In this document: positions 18,742 through 28,197 of the stretch, piece by piece | Layout of the letters: each line of letters begins with the position of its first letter | How positions within the stretch are numbered: position 1 is the stretch's first letter | Assembly: GCF_012933385.1 (NCBI RefSeq) | Contig: NZ_JABBPN010000011.1 | Coordinates: 90,502-154,501 of the forward strand | Direction of reading: 5' to 3' | DNA: 64,000 nucleotides | DNA from: Paenibacillus lemnae | Lineage (GTDB): Bacteria; Bacillota; Bacilli; Paenibacillales; Paenibacillaceae | The notes under the pieces: generated by a model | What the model was told of the DNA's origin: nothing | Databases searched by the model: none | The model's input: only the letters and a program-made list of their open reading frames with translations | Made by a program: the position numbers and the translations under genes

Positions 18742-20979
18742 ATGACAAGCTATATCGAACCCCGGGAGAGCATCCGGTACTGGATGGGTGAAGACGATGC
18801 CGGGATGTTGAATACAGTGGCAGGCCGTTTCACAGGAGCCAATCCTGAAATTCCGTTTGCGCTGCGGTCTTTTGCACAAAGCGGCATTCTCCAGACCGAA
18901 GAAGGTTACTATAACTTTAATTTTAACGAGCGGTTCAGGGATGCGAAGCAGGGCGAAGCTGCCTATGCGCTCGGTCTCGTCTGGAGCGATGATGAACGCT
19001 CGATCGATGCCGGGATCATGCCATTCAGTCCGGTGCGGTTTTACCTGAACGAGCAGTTAATGTACCGCTCCGGTGCGGAAGACGAAATGAAGCCGGATGC
19101 AAAAATCGTGATTCCGATCCTGTTGAACAAGGGATGGAACACACTGATGATAGAAGCGCGCAGAACAGAAGGCGGCTTCGGCTGCTATTTCGGCGCTCAA
19201 GAAGGCAAGGTGCGTATTCTGCAGGTGCTGTCACCATTTGCAGACCGGCAGGAAGCTGCAGGCTGGGTATACACGGGACCGCTGGCAGCCGGAACGTTCG
19301 GGGACAGCGGCGTATTCCCGGATGCTGGAGCACGGGAAGAAGAGAGCGGCCTGTCCTGGCTGCCTGTAACCGGCTGGAGCCATGAAGCCGCAGCTAAACG
19401 TAATCTGGAACGGATATTCGGCATACCGGCAGACGGCTTGGCCGTCACGGGATATGCCTGGTCTCGCCTTGAAGTTCCATCCGGTGTGGAAACGGTGGAA
19501 CTCACAGGACACACGGCAGGGCGTACGACCATCTGGATCGACGGTCATGCTGTGCTGGAAACGCAGGATGCAGGTGAGCTGCAATGTGAGCTGCCCGCCG
19601 CAGCCTGCCGGGGTGATCTGCTGGTAAGGTGTGACAGCGGGAGCGGGGCATCCAAATGGGGCTTCGAGCTTCAGGCGCACAGCGGAAGCACACAGCTGGA
19701 ATTTGTGCTTCCGGTACCGGTACACGGAGCGCCGTCTCCCTGGCTGTATGCAGGACCGCTGTCTGCTGAAGTGCAGGAAGAACCGAAAGATGTGATGTCG
19801 GTTCGCAGACTTTTTGAGAGGGCAGACGGAGATGGCTTGTCCGGCTGGTCGCTGGATGCACCGGACCGGCGGGTACGGCCGTTCTATGAGAATGCAATGC
19901 TCAGCAACAAGTGGACTTCCGGTACTGCCACGAACTTTGGCCGCTGGGATTATCCGTTGGGGGTGACGATGTACGGTCTGCTTCAGACTTCGCGTGCATT
20001 GGGACGTAAGGATATTGCGGATTATGCCCGGGCGCATATCGATATCTGTACCGCATGGTATGCCTACTCGGTGTGGGATCGGGATACCTACGGTTTTCCA
20101 TCCATCAACCACCAGCTCGTGCTGATCAAGATGCTGGATAACTGCGGCTCTTTCGGCTCTGCCATGCTGGAGGCGTACACAGAAAGCGGCAATCACGATT
20201 ATTTAAAAGTGGCTGAGGTTATCGCTGACTTTATGATAAACCGCCTGGAACGGCGTGAGGATGGTGCTTTTTATAGGCTGTGTGTTGGTGAATATTCCGC
20301 AGATACGATGTGGGCGGATGATCTGTACATGAGCACACCGTTCTTGTCGCGTTACGCACTGATTACGGGTGACCATTCCTATCTGGACGAAGCGGCTCAT
20401 CAATTTCTGCGGTACCGGGAGTATCTGTTTATGCCGGAGGAAGGCACGATGAGCCATGTGTACGACTTCAAGTACGGAAAGGCTACACGGGTTCCGTGGG
20501 GCCGCGGCAACGGATGGAGCCTGTTCTCCCTGTCGGAGCTGCTGGAGCGGCTTCCGGAAGATCATAAAGATCGTCCGGCACTGCTGTCATTCTTCCAGGA
20601 ACTGTGCGCTGGTATTGCATCCTACCAAGGAGCATCAGGATTGTGGAGACAGGTAATTATTGACCCGGATGCCTATGAAGAAGCCTCATGTACGGCCATG
20701 TTTGCTTATGCTTTTGCGAGAGGCGTACGCTTTGGCTGGCTGGAAGATCCGGCTCCCTTCGCAGATGCGGCTCTCCGCGCATGGCAGGGACTGACGGGAG
20801 AAGCTATCGACCGACGCGGCAGTGTGCACGGCGTATGCAGCGGATCGCGATATTCCTTCACTGGTGACTACTACAAGTTTGACCTGCTGACCGTAGTGAA
20901 TGACAACCATGGTACAGGCATTATGATGCTGGCCGGGGTGGAAATCATGAAATTAAAAGGGATGCTGGGCAGTCATTAA
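18742..20979 (+). CDS. GH105-type unsaturated uronyl hydrolase with N-terminal beta domains
   Basis: A 745-residue cytoplasmic protein. The C-terminal ~360 residues resemble GH105/GH88 (YteR-like) enzymes, which release the 4,5-unsaturated uronic acid left by a lyase; motifs include MWADDLYMSTPFLSRYA, WGRGNGWSLFSLSELL, LWRQVIIDPDAYEEASCTAM and GVCSGS near the end. In this clan the catalytic acid is an Asp of the kind seen in WADDLYM. The N-terminal ~370 residues look like two beta-sandwich modules (the phrase WVYTGPLAAGTFG is echoed by WLYAGPLSAEVQE), unusual because typical YteR is about 370 residues. It closes the operon; a lyase plus an unsaturated-uronyl hydrolase is the standard pair for uronide breakdown. 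Confidence 0.82.
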   Translation: MTSYIEPRESIRYWMGEDDAGMLNTVAGRFTGANPEIPFALRSFAQSGILQTEEGYYNFNFNERFRDAKQGEAAYALGLVWSDDERSIDAGIMPFSPVRFYLNEQLMYRSGAEDEMKPDAKIVIPILLNKGWNTLMIEARRTEGGFGCYFGAQEGKVRILQVLSPFADRQEAAGWVYTGPLAAGTFGDSGVFPDAGAREEESGLSWLPVTGWSHEAAAKRNLERIFGIPADGLAVTGYAWSRLEVPSGVETVELTGHTAGRTTIWIDGHAVLETQDAGELQCELPAAACRGDLLVRCDSGSGASKWGFELQAHSGSTQLEFVLPVPVHGAPSPWLYAGPLSAEVQEEPKDVMSVRRLFERADGDGLSGWSLDAPDRRVRPFYENAMLSNKWTSGTATNFGRWDYPLGVTMYGLLQTSRALGRKDIADYARAHIDICTAWYAYSVWDRDTYGFPSINHQLVLIKMLDNCGSFGSAMLEAYTESGNHDYLKVAEVIADFMINRLERREDGAFYRLCVGEYSADTMWADDLYMSTPFLSRYALITGDHSYLDEAAHQFLRYREYLFMPEEGTMSHVYDFKYGKATRVPWGRGNGWSLFSLSELLERLPEDHKDRPALLSFFQELCAGIASYQGASGLWRQVIIDPDAYEEASCTAMFAYAFARGVRFGWLEDPAPFADAALRAWQGLTGEAIDRRGSVHGVCSGSRYSFTGDYYKFDLLTVVNDNHGTGIMMLAGVEIMKLKGMLGSH

Positions 20980-20997
20980 ATCATACACATAGCAGTA

Positions 20998-21053
20998 GAG
21001 CGCTTAATCCTAGATGGATTCAGGCGCTTGCGTATTTAGGGTTAAGCGCTTAA
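20998..21053 (+). promoter_or_regulatory. Operator cluster before iolD
   Basis: Three GCGCTT cores in 56 bases: AGAGCGCTTAA (20998-21008), AGGCGCTTGCG (21022-21032) and the perfect 12-bp palindrome TTAAGCGCTTAA (21042-21053). The last shares its TAAGCGCTTA core with the site at 13281. A weak promoter TTGCGT-N17-TAATTC (21028-21056) would have its spacer filled by the palindrome, so a bound repressor would block it. Confidence 0.6.
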
Positions 21054-21096
21054 TTCATAGATAAAATGATACACAGTTAAAAAGGAGATGATCCGG

Positions 21097-22962
21097 TTGA
21101 CGACCACAAGATTAACGATGGCTCAGGCGCTGCTAAAATTTTTGGATGCTCAATATATTTCTGTCGATGGGGTGGAAACGAAGTTCGTGCATGGCGTCAT
21201 GGGGATATTCGGACATGGCAATGTGACCGGCCTCGGCGAAGCCCTGGAGCGCAGTGCAGGAGATCTGGTCTTTGTGCAGGGCAAAAATGAACAAGGCATG
21301 GTGCACGCCGCAGCTGCGTATGCCAAGCAGAAAAACCGCCGCCAGATCTGGGCCTGCACATCCTCCATCGGCCCGGGTGCGCTGAATATGGTGACAGCGG
21401 CAGCTACCGCAACTGTAAACCGGATTCCGGTGCTGCTGCTGCCTGGCGATAACTTCGCCTGCCGCCAGCCGGACCCGGTGCTGCAGCAGATTGAAGCGCC
21501 GTCCGACTATACCGTGTCGGCCGCAGATGCTTTCAAGCCGGTCAGCCGGTACTGGGACCGGATTTCCCGGCCGGAGCAGCTCATTACGGCCGCCAGGCAG
21601 GCGATGCGGGTGCTCACCGATCCGGCAGAGACGGGAGCGGTGACCCTGGCGCTGCCGCAGGATGTGCAGGCAGAGGCCTATGACTACCCTGACGCCTTGT
21701 TTGAGAAGACGGTGCATATCATCGACCGGCGCCCGCCGTCCGTGGAAGGCTTGAAGCGTGCAGCAGCGCGCATAACATCCAGCAAGCGGCCGCTCATTAT
21801 TGCCGGCGGAGGCGTGCATTACAGTGATGCCACCGGTGAGCTGGCTGCCTTCGCGGAGGCCTTTGGTATTCCGGTAGCGGAAACACAGGCTGGTAAGAGT
21901 GTATTGCCCTGGAATCATCCGCTGAATTTAGGGGCGATGGGCGTGACCGGTTCACTGGCCGCGAACCGTATTGCTGCACAAGCCGATCTCATCATCGGCA
22001 TTGGCACCCGCTATTCCGATTTCACCACTTCCTCCAAGTGGGCTTTTCAGCGGGAAGGCGTATCTTTTCTGAATCTGAATGTGAACGGTGCAGACAGCGC
22101 CAAGCTGGGCGGAGAAGCTTTCCTCGCCGATGCCAAAGAAGGGCTGTCTGCCCTGCATGCCAAGCTGTCGGAAGAAAATTACGTGTCCGGTTATGGAGAC
22201 GGCGAGATAGCCGCATTGAAGGAAGAGTGGGACCGTGAGGTAGACCGTCTGTATGCGGCAGAGCATCCGGACGGACTGGCCCAGACGAGAGCGCTGGGCG
22301 TGATCAATGAGAGCATTGATCCGTCTTCAGTCATTGTGTGTGCCGCGGGAAGCCTGCCGGGCGACCTGCACCGTCTGTGGAGACCGGCGGAACCGAAAAC
22401 CTATCATATGGAATACGGCTTCTCCTGCATGGGGTATGAAGTCAGCGGCGCCTTTGGCACAGCGCTTGCCGAACCAGAACGCGAAGTATACGCGATGGTA
22501 GGCGACGGCAGCTATCTGATGATGCATTCGGAAATGGTGACCAGTCTGCAGGAGAAACGAAAGATCACCATTTTGCTGTTCGACAACCACGGCTTCCAGT
22601 GCATTCATAATCTCCAGCGGGGCAACGGCAGTGACGGATTTGGCAACGAATTCCGCGTCCGTGAGGAAGGTACGGGCCGGCTGACCGGCGACTACCTGCC
22701 GATTGATTTTGCTGCCCATGCCCGGGCGCTTGGCGCCAAGGCGTACAAGGCCGGCACGCCGGAAGAGCTGCGTCAGGCGCTGGCGCAGGCACAGCAGGAG
22801 ACGGTGACGACCCTGATCGAGATTCCGGTTGTGCCGGGGACCAATACCGACGGCTACGAATCCTGGTGGCGTGTAGAAGTGCCGGAGGTATCGACTTCTG
22901 CGAAGGTAACGGACGCCCAGCGCGAGATGGCGGCCCGGAGCAAGGAAGCAAAACCTTACTAA
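21097..22962 (+). CDS. iolD: IolD, 3D-(3,5/4)-trihydroxycyclohexane-1,2-dione hydrolase
   Basis: Thiamine-diphosphate enzyme that opens the ring of the inositol breakdown product to 5-deoxy-glucuronate. 621 residues. The N-terminal ThDP-binding half has FGHGNVTGLGEAL and QGKNEQGM with the catalytic-type Glu; the central domain follows; the C-terminal half carries the GDGSYLMMHSE...FDNHGF diphosphate/Mg site at about residues 469-500. The TTG start at 21097 is chosen because AAAGGAGATGATC, nearly a perfect match to the 16S 3' end, sits at the right distance; the ATG inside that site is not plausible. First gene of the inositol operon, under the GCGCTT operators. Confidence 0.95.
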   Translation: MTTTRLTMAQALLKFLDAQYISVDGVETKFVHGVMGIFGHGNVTGLGEALERSAGDLVFVQGKNEQGMVHAAAAYAKQKNRRQIWACTSSIGPGALNMVTAAATATVNRIPVLLLPGDNFACRQPDPVLQQIEAPSDYTVSAADAFKPVSRYWDRISRPEQLITAARQAMRVLTDPAETGAVTLALPQDVQAEAYDYPDALFEKTVHIIDRRPPSVEGLKRAAARITSSKRPLIIAGGGVHYSDATGELAAFAEAFGIPVAETQAGKSVLPWNHPLNLGAMGVTGSLAANRIAAQADLIIGIGTRYSDFTTSSKWAFQREGVSFLNLNVNGADSAKLGGEAFLADAKEGLSALHAKLSEENYVSGYGDGEIAALKEEWDREVDRLYAAEHPDGLAQTRALGVINESIDPSSVIVCAAGSLPGDLHRLWRPAEPKTYHMEYGFSCMGYEVSGAFGTALAEPEREVYAMVGDGSYLMMHSEMVTSLQEKRKITILLFDNHGFQCIHNLQRGNGSDGFGNEFRVREEGTGRLTGDYLPIDFAAHARALGAKAYKAGTPEELRQALAQAQQETVTTLIEIPVVPGTNTDGYESWWRVEVPEVSTSAKVTDAQREMAARSKEAKPY

Positions 22963-22985
22963 ACCAAAGTAAAGGAGCGCTGTTT

Positions 22986-23906
22986 ATGAACAACAGGCTG
23001 TTCAAGCTTGGCGTGCATCCCATTAACTGGGTGGGCGAGGATGTCCGGGAGCACGGTGATGAGACGACGTTTGAGATGATTGTGGACGATATTGCTTCTC
23101 TTGGATTGACCGGTACCGAGATGGGAAGGAAATTTCCGAAGGATCCGGCCAAGCTGAAGCAGGAACTGGATGCCCGCGGCATTCAGCTGGTTTCCCAGTG
23201 GAAGTCGGTGCTGTTCTCCGATCCGGATTACAGGCGGCAGGAGCTGGAAGATTACCGCCGCCATGCGGAGTTTCTGGCAGGGTTCGGCAGCAAGGTGATC
23301 AGTACGGCGGAGGTGGGCGGATCGCTGCATTTTGACCCCCGCCGGTCGCCCATGGAGAGCGTGGTACTCCGGCTCGATGATGATGGATGGGAAAGCCTGG
23401 CTGAGGGACTCAACCAGGCCGGGGAAATCGCTGCAAGCTATGGCATGAAGCTGGCATACCATCATCACGGAGGCACCGTTGTGGAGCAGCCGACAGAAAT
23501 TGACCGGCTGATGTCCATGACAGATCCAGCGCTTGTGCACCTGCTGTATGACACAGGGCATGCCTACTATGGCGGAAGTGACCCGCTGGAGCTGCTCCGC
23601 AAGCATTATGAACGGATTGCCTATATCCACCTGAAGGATATCCGGCTGGATGTGCTGGAACTGGCACACCGGGACAGCTGTGATTTTGTGAGCTGTATCC
23701 GCCGGGGTGTGTTTACCGTACCGGGCGACGGCTGCATCGATTTTGCTCCGATCATGGCAGAGCTTGAGCAGCGGGGTTACAGCGGATGGGCGATGCTGGA
23801 AGGTGAGCAGGACCCTGCGCTGCATCCGGCAAGAGAGTATGCAGAGCGGGCGCTGGCGTATTTGAACAGTCTGGACACCACGGGTATTAAGTCACAGCAG
23901 GCGTGA
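22986..23906 (+). CDS. iolE: IolE, 2-keto-myo-inositol dehydratase
   Basis: 306-residue TIM-barrel enzyme of the xylose isomerase-like/AP endonuclease 2 superfamily; it dehydrates scyllo-inosose to the IolD substrate. Supporting motifs are HPINWVGEDV at the N terminus (the family's opening W), the metal-binding segment LAYHHHGGTVVE near residue 155, LLYDTGHAYYGG, and IAYIHLKDIR with late GDGCIDF. Start at the ATG after AAAGGAGCG. It follows iolD by 23 bases. Confidence 0.95.
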   Translation: MNNRLFKLGVHPINWVGEDVREHGDETTFEMIVDDIASLGLTGTEMGRKFPKDPAKLKQELDARGIQLVSQWKSVLFSDPDYRRQELEDYRRHAEFLAGFGSKVISTAEVGGSLHFDPRRSPMESVVLRLDDDGWESLAEGLNQAGEIAASYGMKLAYHHHGGTVVEQPTEIDRLMSMTDPALVHLLYDTGHAYYGGSDPLELLRKHYERIAYIHLKDIRLDVLELAHRDSCDFVSCIRRGVFTVPGDGCIDFAPIMAELEQRGYSGWAMLEGEQDPALHPAREYAERALAYLNSLDTTGIKSQQA

Positions 23907-23992
23907 ACAAGAGCAGGCTGGAAGAAGCCTTATGAAGATGTGGATAGGTGAAATATGAAAATATTTTGGATTATAGAACAGGAGGTTTATGG

Positions 23993-25006
23993 ATGAGCGA
24001 GGTTACGTTTAATGCTTCCAAGCCGCTGGATTTTATCGCGGTAGGGAGGCTGTGTATCGACCTGAATGCCAATGAGATCAACCGGCCGATGGAGGAGACG
24101 GTCACGTTTACCAAATATGTGGGCGGGTCCCCGGCCAATATCTGTATCGGCATGTCACGCCTGGGCCTTGCAACAGGGTTTGTGGGTAAGGTGGCGGACG
24201 ATCAGATGGGGCGTTTTATTACGAAATATTTGGAGGACAACGGCATTGAAACCAAGGGTGTGACGACCGACCGGACGGGGGCTGTAACAGGCCTTGCGTT
24301 TACCGAGATCAAGAGTCCAACCGACTGCAGTATCCTGATGTATCGTGACAACGCCGCTGACCTGCTGCTGGAGACGGGTGAGGTCAATGAAGAGCTGATC
24401 TCTTCTGCCAAAATGGTGCTGATCTCCGGGACGGCACTTGCAGCCAGCCCATCGCGTGAAGCAGTGTTCCTGGCACTCGACTACGCTAAGCGGCATGGCG
24501 CGGTGATCGCGTTCGATCTGGACTATCGTCCATATACGTGGAAATCTCCGCAGGAAACAGCGACCTATTACAACCTAGCAGCTGAAAAATGCGATATTAT
24601 CCTCGGCACACGCGAAGAATTCGACATGATGGAACAGTTCGGAGGCAATCCGGAGCGCGATGACAACATCACGGCGGCGAAGTGGTTTGATTATCAGGCG
24701 CGGATCGTCATTATCAAGCATGGCAAAGAGGGCTCGATCGCGTATACACGAGATGGAGCCAGCCATACAGCGCAAAGCTTTCCGGCCAAGGTGATTAAGA
24801 CATTCGGGGCAGGGGATTCCTATGCAGCAGGATTCCTGTACGGTTTGATGCAGGGATGGAGTATCCAGCGCAGCATGGAGTTCGGCAGTGCGGCAGCGAG
24901 CATCGTAATTTCCAGCCACAGCTGTTCAGATGCGATGCCGACCAGTGATGACGTTCATGAGTATATTGAGCGCTGCAAGCGCGGTGAGATTACAGCGAAT
25001 TCCTGA
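23993..25006 (+). CDS. iolC: IolC, 5-dehydro-2-deoxygluconokinase
   Basis: 337-residue PfkB-family sugar kinase that phosphorylates 2-deoxy-5-keto-gluconate, the step before aldol cleavage. The PfkB signatures are present: [15 protein letters not shown] near residue 40 and [17 protein letters not shown] at about 269-286 with the catalytic Asp in GAGDS. The start is the ATG at 23993, seven bases after GGAGG; an upstream in-frame ATG has no ribosome site. The aldolase gene iolJ that should follow in the pathway is not in this window. Confidence 0.95.
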   Translation: MSEVTFNASKPLDFIAVGRLCIDLNANEINRPMEETVTFTKYVGGSPANICIGMSRLGLATGFVGKVADDQMGRFITKYLEDNGIETKGVTTDRTGAVTGLAFTEIKSPTDCSILMYRDNAADLLLETGEVNEELISSAKMVLISGTALAASPSREAVFLALDYAKRHGAVIAFDLDYRPYTWKSPQETATYYNLAAEKCDIILGTREEFDMMEQFGGNPERDDNITAAKWFDYQARIVIIKHGKEGSIAYTRDGASHTAQSFPAKVIKTFGAGDSYAAGFLYGLMQGWSIQRSMEFGSAAASIVISSHSCSDAMPTSDDVHEYIERCKRGEITANS

Positions 25007-25065
25007 GAATGAGGCAGTATTCTATTTATTCATTCAGCGTTTATTTTGAAAGGGGCCAATCAGAC

Positions 25066-26544
25066 ATGACAAAGCAAACACAATCCGGGGCAGCGCAGGA
25101 CGTGCAGACCCTCAGCAATTTTATCGGCGGACAGTTTATTCCATCCCAATCGGGGAAAACCGAGCCGGTCTACAATCCGGCCACGGAAGAGATTCTCGCG
25201 TATGTACCGCTCTCCAGCAAGGAAGAGGTAGATCATGCCGTACAAACCGCCGCGAAAGCGGGCCGGGCCTGGGGCAGAACGGCTGTACCGCGCCGGGCGC
25301 GTGTCCTGTTCAAATACCAGCAGCTGCTGGTTGAGCATTGGGAAGAGCTGGCCCGCCTGATTACGGCGGAGAACGGCAAGAGCTACGCTGAAGCATACGG
25401 CGAAGTGCAGCGCGGCATTGAATGTGTTGAGTTTGCAGCTGGTGCGCCTACCCTGATGATGGGCAAGCAGCTGCCGGACATCGCCACCAACCTGGAATCC
25501 GGCATGTACCGGTATCCGATCGGGGTTGTGGCAGGCATTACGCCGTTTAACTTCCCGATGATGGTACCGTGCTGGATGTTCCCGCTCGCCATTGCCTGCG
25601 GCAACGCCTTTGTGCTGAAGCCGTCCGAGCGCACGCCGCTTCTGGCTCAGCGGCTGGCGGAACTGTTCGCAGAAGCAGGACTGCCGGACGGTGTCCTGAA
25701 CATTGTCCATGGCGCGCATGATGTGGTGAACGGCATTCTGGAGCATCCAGGCATTGCTGCCGTTTCCTTCGTCGGCTCCCAGCCGGTAGCAGAGTATGTG
25801 TACAAAACAGCTTCCTCTCACGGCAAGCGTGTGCAGGCCCTCGCCGGCGCGAAAAATCACAGCATCGTGATGCCGAGTGCGGATCTGGATGCATCTGTGA
25901 ATCAGATTGTCAGTGCGGCCTTCGGCTCTGCCGGTGAGCGCTGCATGGCATGCTCTGTGGTCGTGGCGGTGGGTGATGTTGCTGAGCCACTGATGGCCAA
26001 GCTGAAGCAGGCTGCAGATGAAATCACCATGGGCAATGGCGCAGAAGAAGGCGTGTTCCTCGGCCCGGTGATTCGTCAGTCGCATAAGGAGCGCACACTC
26101 TCCTACATTGAAGCGGGCGAGCAGGAAGGCGCGAAACTGGTTCGTGACGGACGCGGCGATGAGGGAGTAGACGGTACGGGATATTTCGTCGGTCCGACGA
26201 TTTTTGATGAAGTAACCAGTGAAATGAAAATCTGGAAGGATGAGATTTTTGCACCGGTGCTGTCTGTCATGCGTGCAGAAACACTGGAAGAAGCGATTGA
26301 GCTCTCGAACCGCTCGGAGTTCGCAAACGGCGCGTGCCTGTTCTCGCAGGATGGCAGCGATGTGCGCCAGTTCCGTGAGAATATCGATGCGGGTATGCTG
26401 GGTGTGAATCTGGGCGTTCCTGCACCGATGGCGTTCTTCCCGTTCTCCGGCTGGAAAAATTCCTTCTATGGGGATCTGCATGCGAACGGTACAGACGGTG
26501 TAGAGTTTTATACTCGTAAGAAAATGGTGACGGCGCGCTGGTAG
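25066..26544 (+). CDS. iolA: IolA, methylmalonate/malonate-semialdehyde dehydrogenase (CoA-acylating)
   Basis: 492-residue NAD- and CoA-dependent aldehyde dehydrogenase that converts malonate semialdehyde, the last inositol-specific intermediate, to acetyl-CoA and CO2. It has the ALDH fold motifs [17 protein letters not shown] (about 157-173), [13 protein letters not shown], and the catalytic cysteine in GSAGERCMA (about C293). The CoA-acylating subgroup is recognised by the short GAKNH version of the loop where general ALDHs have the catalytic Glu. The start is supported by AAAGGGG 11 bases upstream. Confidence 0.94.
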   Translation: MTKQTQSGAAQDVQTLSNFIGGQFIPSQSGKTEPVYNPATEEILAYVPLSSKEEVDHAVQTAAKAGRAWGRTAVPRRARVLFKYQQLLVEHWEELARLITAENGKSYAEAYGEVQRGIECVEFAAGAPTLMMGKQLPDIATNLESGMYRYPIGVVAGITPFNFPMMVPCWMFPLAIACGNAFVLKPSERTPLLAQRLAELFAEAGLPDGVLNIVHGAHDVVNGILEHPGIAAVSFVGSQPVAEYVYKTASSHGKRVQALAGAKNHSIVMPSADLDASVNQIVSAAFGSAGERCMACSVVVAVGDVAEPLMAKLKQAADEITMGNGAEEGVFLGPVIRQSHKERTLSYIEAGEQEGAKLVRDGRGDEGVDGTGYFVGPTIFDEVTSEMKIWKDEIFAPVLSVMRAETLEEAIELSNRSEFANGACLFSQDGSDVRQFRENIDAGMLGVNLGVPAPMAFFPFSGWKNSFYGDLHANGTDGVEFYTRKKMVTARW

Positions 26545-26577
26545 CTGGCAGCCGCTTCAAGCAGAGGAGACATGGAC

Positions 26578-27609
26578 ATGAAAGCCATTAAAATCGGAAT
26601 TATCGGTGCCGGCCGGATCGGCAAAATTCATGGGGATAATCTGCTGCGCATTCCGGGCGCAGACATTGCAGCCATCGGCGACTTGTTCGCCGGTGACGAG
26701 CTGCGGGCCTGGGCCGCAGAGCGCGGTATTCCTGTGGTGACGAATGACAGCAGCGAAATTATCGGAAATCCGGATATCGATGCGGTGTTTATCTGTTCCT
26801 CCACCGATACGCATGTGCCGCTGATTAAGGAAGCGGCGGCCAGCGGAAAGCATATTTTCTGCGAGAAGCCGGTGAGTATGAGTGTGGATCAGACACGTGA
26901 AGCTTTGGCTGCTGTTGAAGCTGCCGGTGTAAGTCTGCAGATCGGCTTCAACCGCCGGTTTGACCATAACTTCAGCCGGGTGCAGGAGATCGTGGCAGAA
27001 GGAAAGATCGGGGATCCGCATCTGATCAAGATCACCTCCCGTGACCCGAATCCGCCGCACCCGGATTACATTAAAGTGTCCGGCGGCCTGTTTATGGACA
27101 TGGCGATCCATGATTTTGATATTGCGCGGTTTCTTACGGGCAGCGAAGTAGTGGAAGTGTACGCCCAGGGCGCGGTGCTGGTAGATCCCGCCATCGGCGA
27201 GCAGGGTGATATCGATACAGCGATCACCACACTGCGGTTTGCAAACGGAGCGCTTGGCGTGATCGATAACAGCCGCAAGGCCGTGTACGGTTATGATCAG
27301 CGTGTCGAGGTGTTCGGTTCCGGCGGCAACGTATCCGCCGACAACGATTACCCGAGTACCGCCGTCGTCAGCGGACCGGAAGGCGTAACGCGCGACAAGC
27401 CGCTGTACTTCTTCCTGGAACGCTACACCGAAGCGTACATCAACGAGACGCGGCAGTTCATCGAAAGTCTGCAGCACGGTACCCCGGTGCCGGTCAACGG
27501 ACACGACGGCCTGCAGGCCGAGCTGATCGCGCTCGCCGCCAAGCGGTCCCTCGCTGAGGGGCGCCCCGTGAAGCTGGCCGAGCTGGCCAGCGGCATCTCG
27601 GTGAGCTAG
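26578..27609 (+). CDS. iolG: IolG, inositol 2-dehydrogenase
   Basis: 343-residue Gfo/Idh/MocA oxidoreductase that begins inositol breakdown by oxidising myo-inositol to scyllo-inosose with NAD. The Rossmann motif GIIGAGRIGKIHGDN opens the protein, the catalytic Lys lies in CEKPVS near residue 97, and the acid/His pair lies in GGLFMDMAIHDFDIARF. AGAGGAG is only two bases from the ATG at 26572 but eight bases from the ATG at 26578, which is therefore preferred. It is the fifth gene of the operon; a long repeat-like gap separates it from iolB. Confidence 0.93.
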   Translation: MKAIKIGIIGAGRIGKIHGDNLLRIPGADIAAIGDLFAGDELRAWAAERGIPVVTNDSSEIIGNPDIDAVFICSSTDTHVPLIKEAAASGKHIFCEKPVSMSVDQTREALAAVEAAGVSLQIGFNRRFDHNFSRVQEIVAEGKIGDPHLIKITSRDPNPPHPDYIKVSGGLFMDMAIHDFDIARFLTGSEVVEVYAQGAVLVDPAIGEQGDIDTAITTLRFANGALGVIDNSRKAVYGYDQRVEVFGSGGNVSADNDYPSTAVVSGPEGVTRDKPLYFFLERYTEAYINETRQFIESLQHGTPVPVNGHDGLQAELIALAAKRSLAEGRPVKLAELASGISVS

Positions 27610-27611
27610 AG

Positions 27612-27960
27612 CAGCGCCGCGTAAGTGGCTCAAGTGATGCGTGTGCACGTATGAAGCAAGAGTTGCGAGTGATGCAAGTGATGTGAAGTGCGCTAGTAAA
27701 GTAAGCGAGGCGCATGATGCGAGTGATATAAGTTACTTGGATGATGTAAGTGTTGCGGATGGCACGATTGGTGCAAGTGCGGCGGATGGTGCAATGGTGC
27801 GAATTACTGGCGCAAGAGATCCGGAGGGCGCGAGTGCCGCAAGTCGTGCTAACAGGTACCGATGGTGCGAATGACGCTAGTGATGCAAGTGGTGCGAAAT
27901 GATGCAGATGGCGCCGATGGTACCGATGGTGCGAACGGGAAAGTTCAGGTAGTCAGTAAC
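27612..27960. repeat. Degenerate triplet-phased low-complexity tract
   Basis: About 350 bp built from variants of GTGATGCAAGTG and GATGGTGCGAAT. In segments it can be read as short Ala/Ser/Asp or Gly/Thr/Asp/Ala repeats, but the reading frame changes several times (an A-S-D-rich frame near 27.66-27.83 kb, a G-T-D-G-A-N frame near 27.86-27.95 kb), so it is not one intact gene. It could be the remains of a repeat-protein gene or an expanding microsatellite-like array. It has no ribosome site. Confidence 0.6.
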
Positions 27961-27987
27961 CTGCCGCTCCAGAGGGGGGCCAGCAAT

Positions 27988-28010
27988 CTAACGGACACTG
28001 AGTCCGTTAG
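27988..28010. repeat. Palindromic repeat family A, copy 1
   Basis: CTAACGGAC, loop ACTGA, GTCCGTTAG: a perfect 9-bp inverted repeat. Six copies occur in the window, all intergenic or at gene edges. Confidence 0.85.
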
Positions 28011-28037
28011 AGGCCTAAAACTAGCACATTTAGTAAG

Positions 28038-28060
28038 CTAACGGACATACAGTCCGTTAG
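28038..28060. repeat. Palindromic repeat family A, copy 2
   Basis: CTAACGGAC, loop ATACA, GTCCGTTAG, 50 bases after copy 1 and about 140 bases before iolB. The stretch from here to iolB shows only an AAGGAGGAGATC ribosome site and a CTGCTGGGCGAAAGCCCAGCAG hairpin (28151-28172), which may regulate or separate iolB expression. Confidence 0.85.
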
Positions 28061-28150
28061 CGGGTGTTTAAGAGTGATGAGCAACTGATCAAGTGCTGTG
28101 GCGGCTCAAACAGCACTACAGCACATAAGCACACAGCAACAATCTGATTA

Positions 28151-28172
28151 GCTGCTGGGCGAAAGCCCAGCA
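28151..28172 (+). promoter_or_regulatory. Hairpin just before the iolB ribosome site
   Basis: CTGCTGGGC, loop GAAA, GCCCAGCAG: a 9-bp perfect stem capped by a stable GNRA tetraloop, ending about ten bases before AAGGAGGAG. No T-run follows, so it is more likely to stabilise the 5' end of processed iolB mRNA or modulate translation than to terminate. Confidence 0.5.
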
Positions 28173-28197
28173 GCATTCCAACAAGGAGGAGATCAAC

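Noticed and set aside
25060..26481. A 473-codon minus-strand frame opposite iolA
   Set aside because: Shadow of a conserved dehydrogenase; no domain or start signal.
27641..27874. A 77-codon Ala/Ser/Asp-rich open frame
   Set aside because: No ribosome site, and the repeat pattern continues in other frames beyond its stop; treated as a repeat tract.
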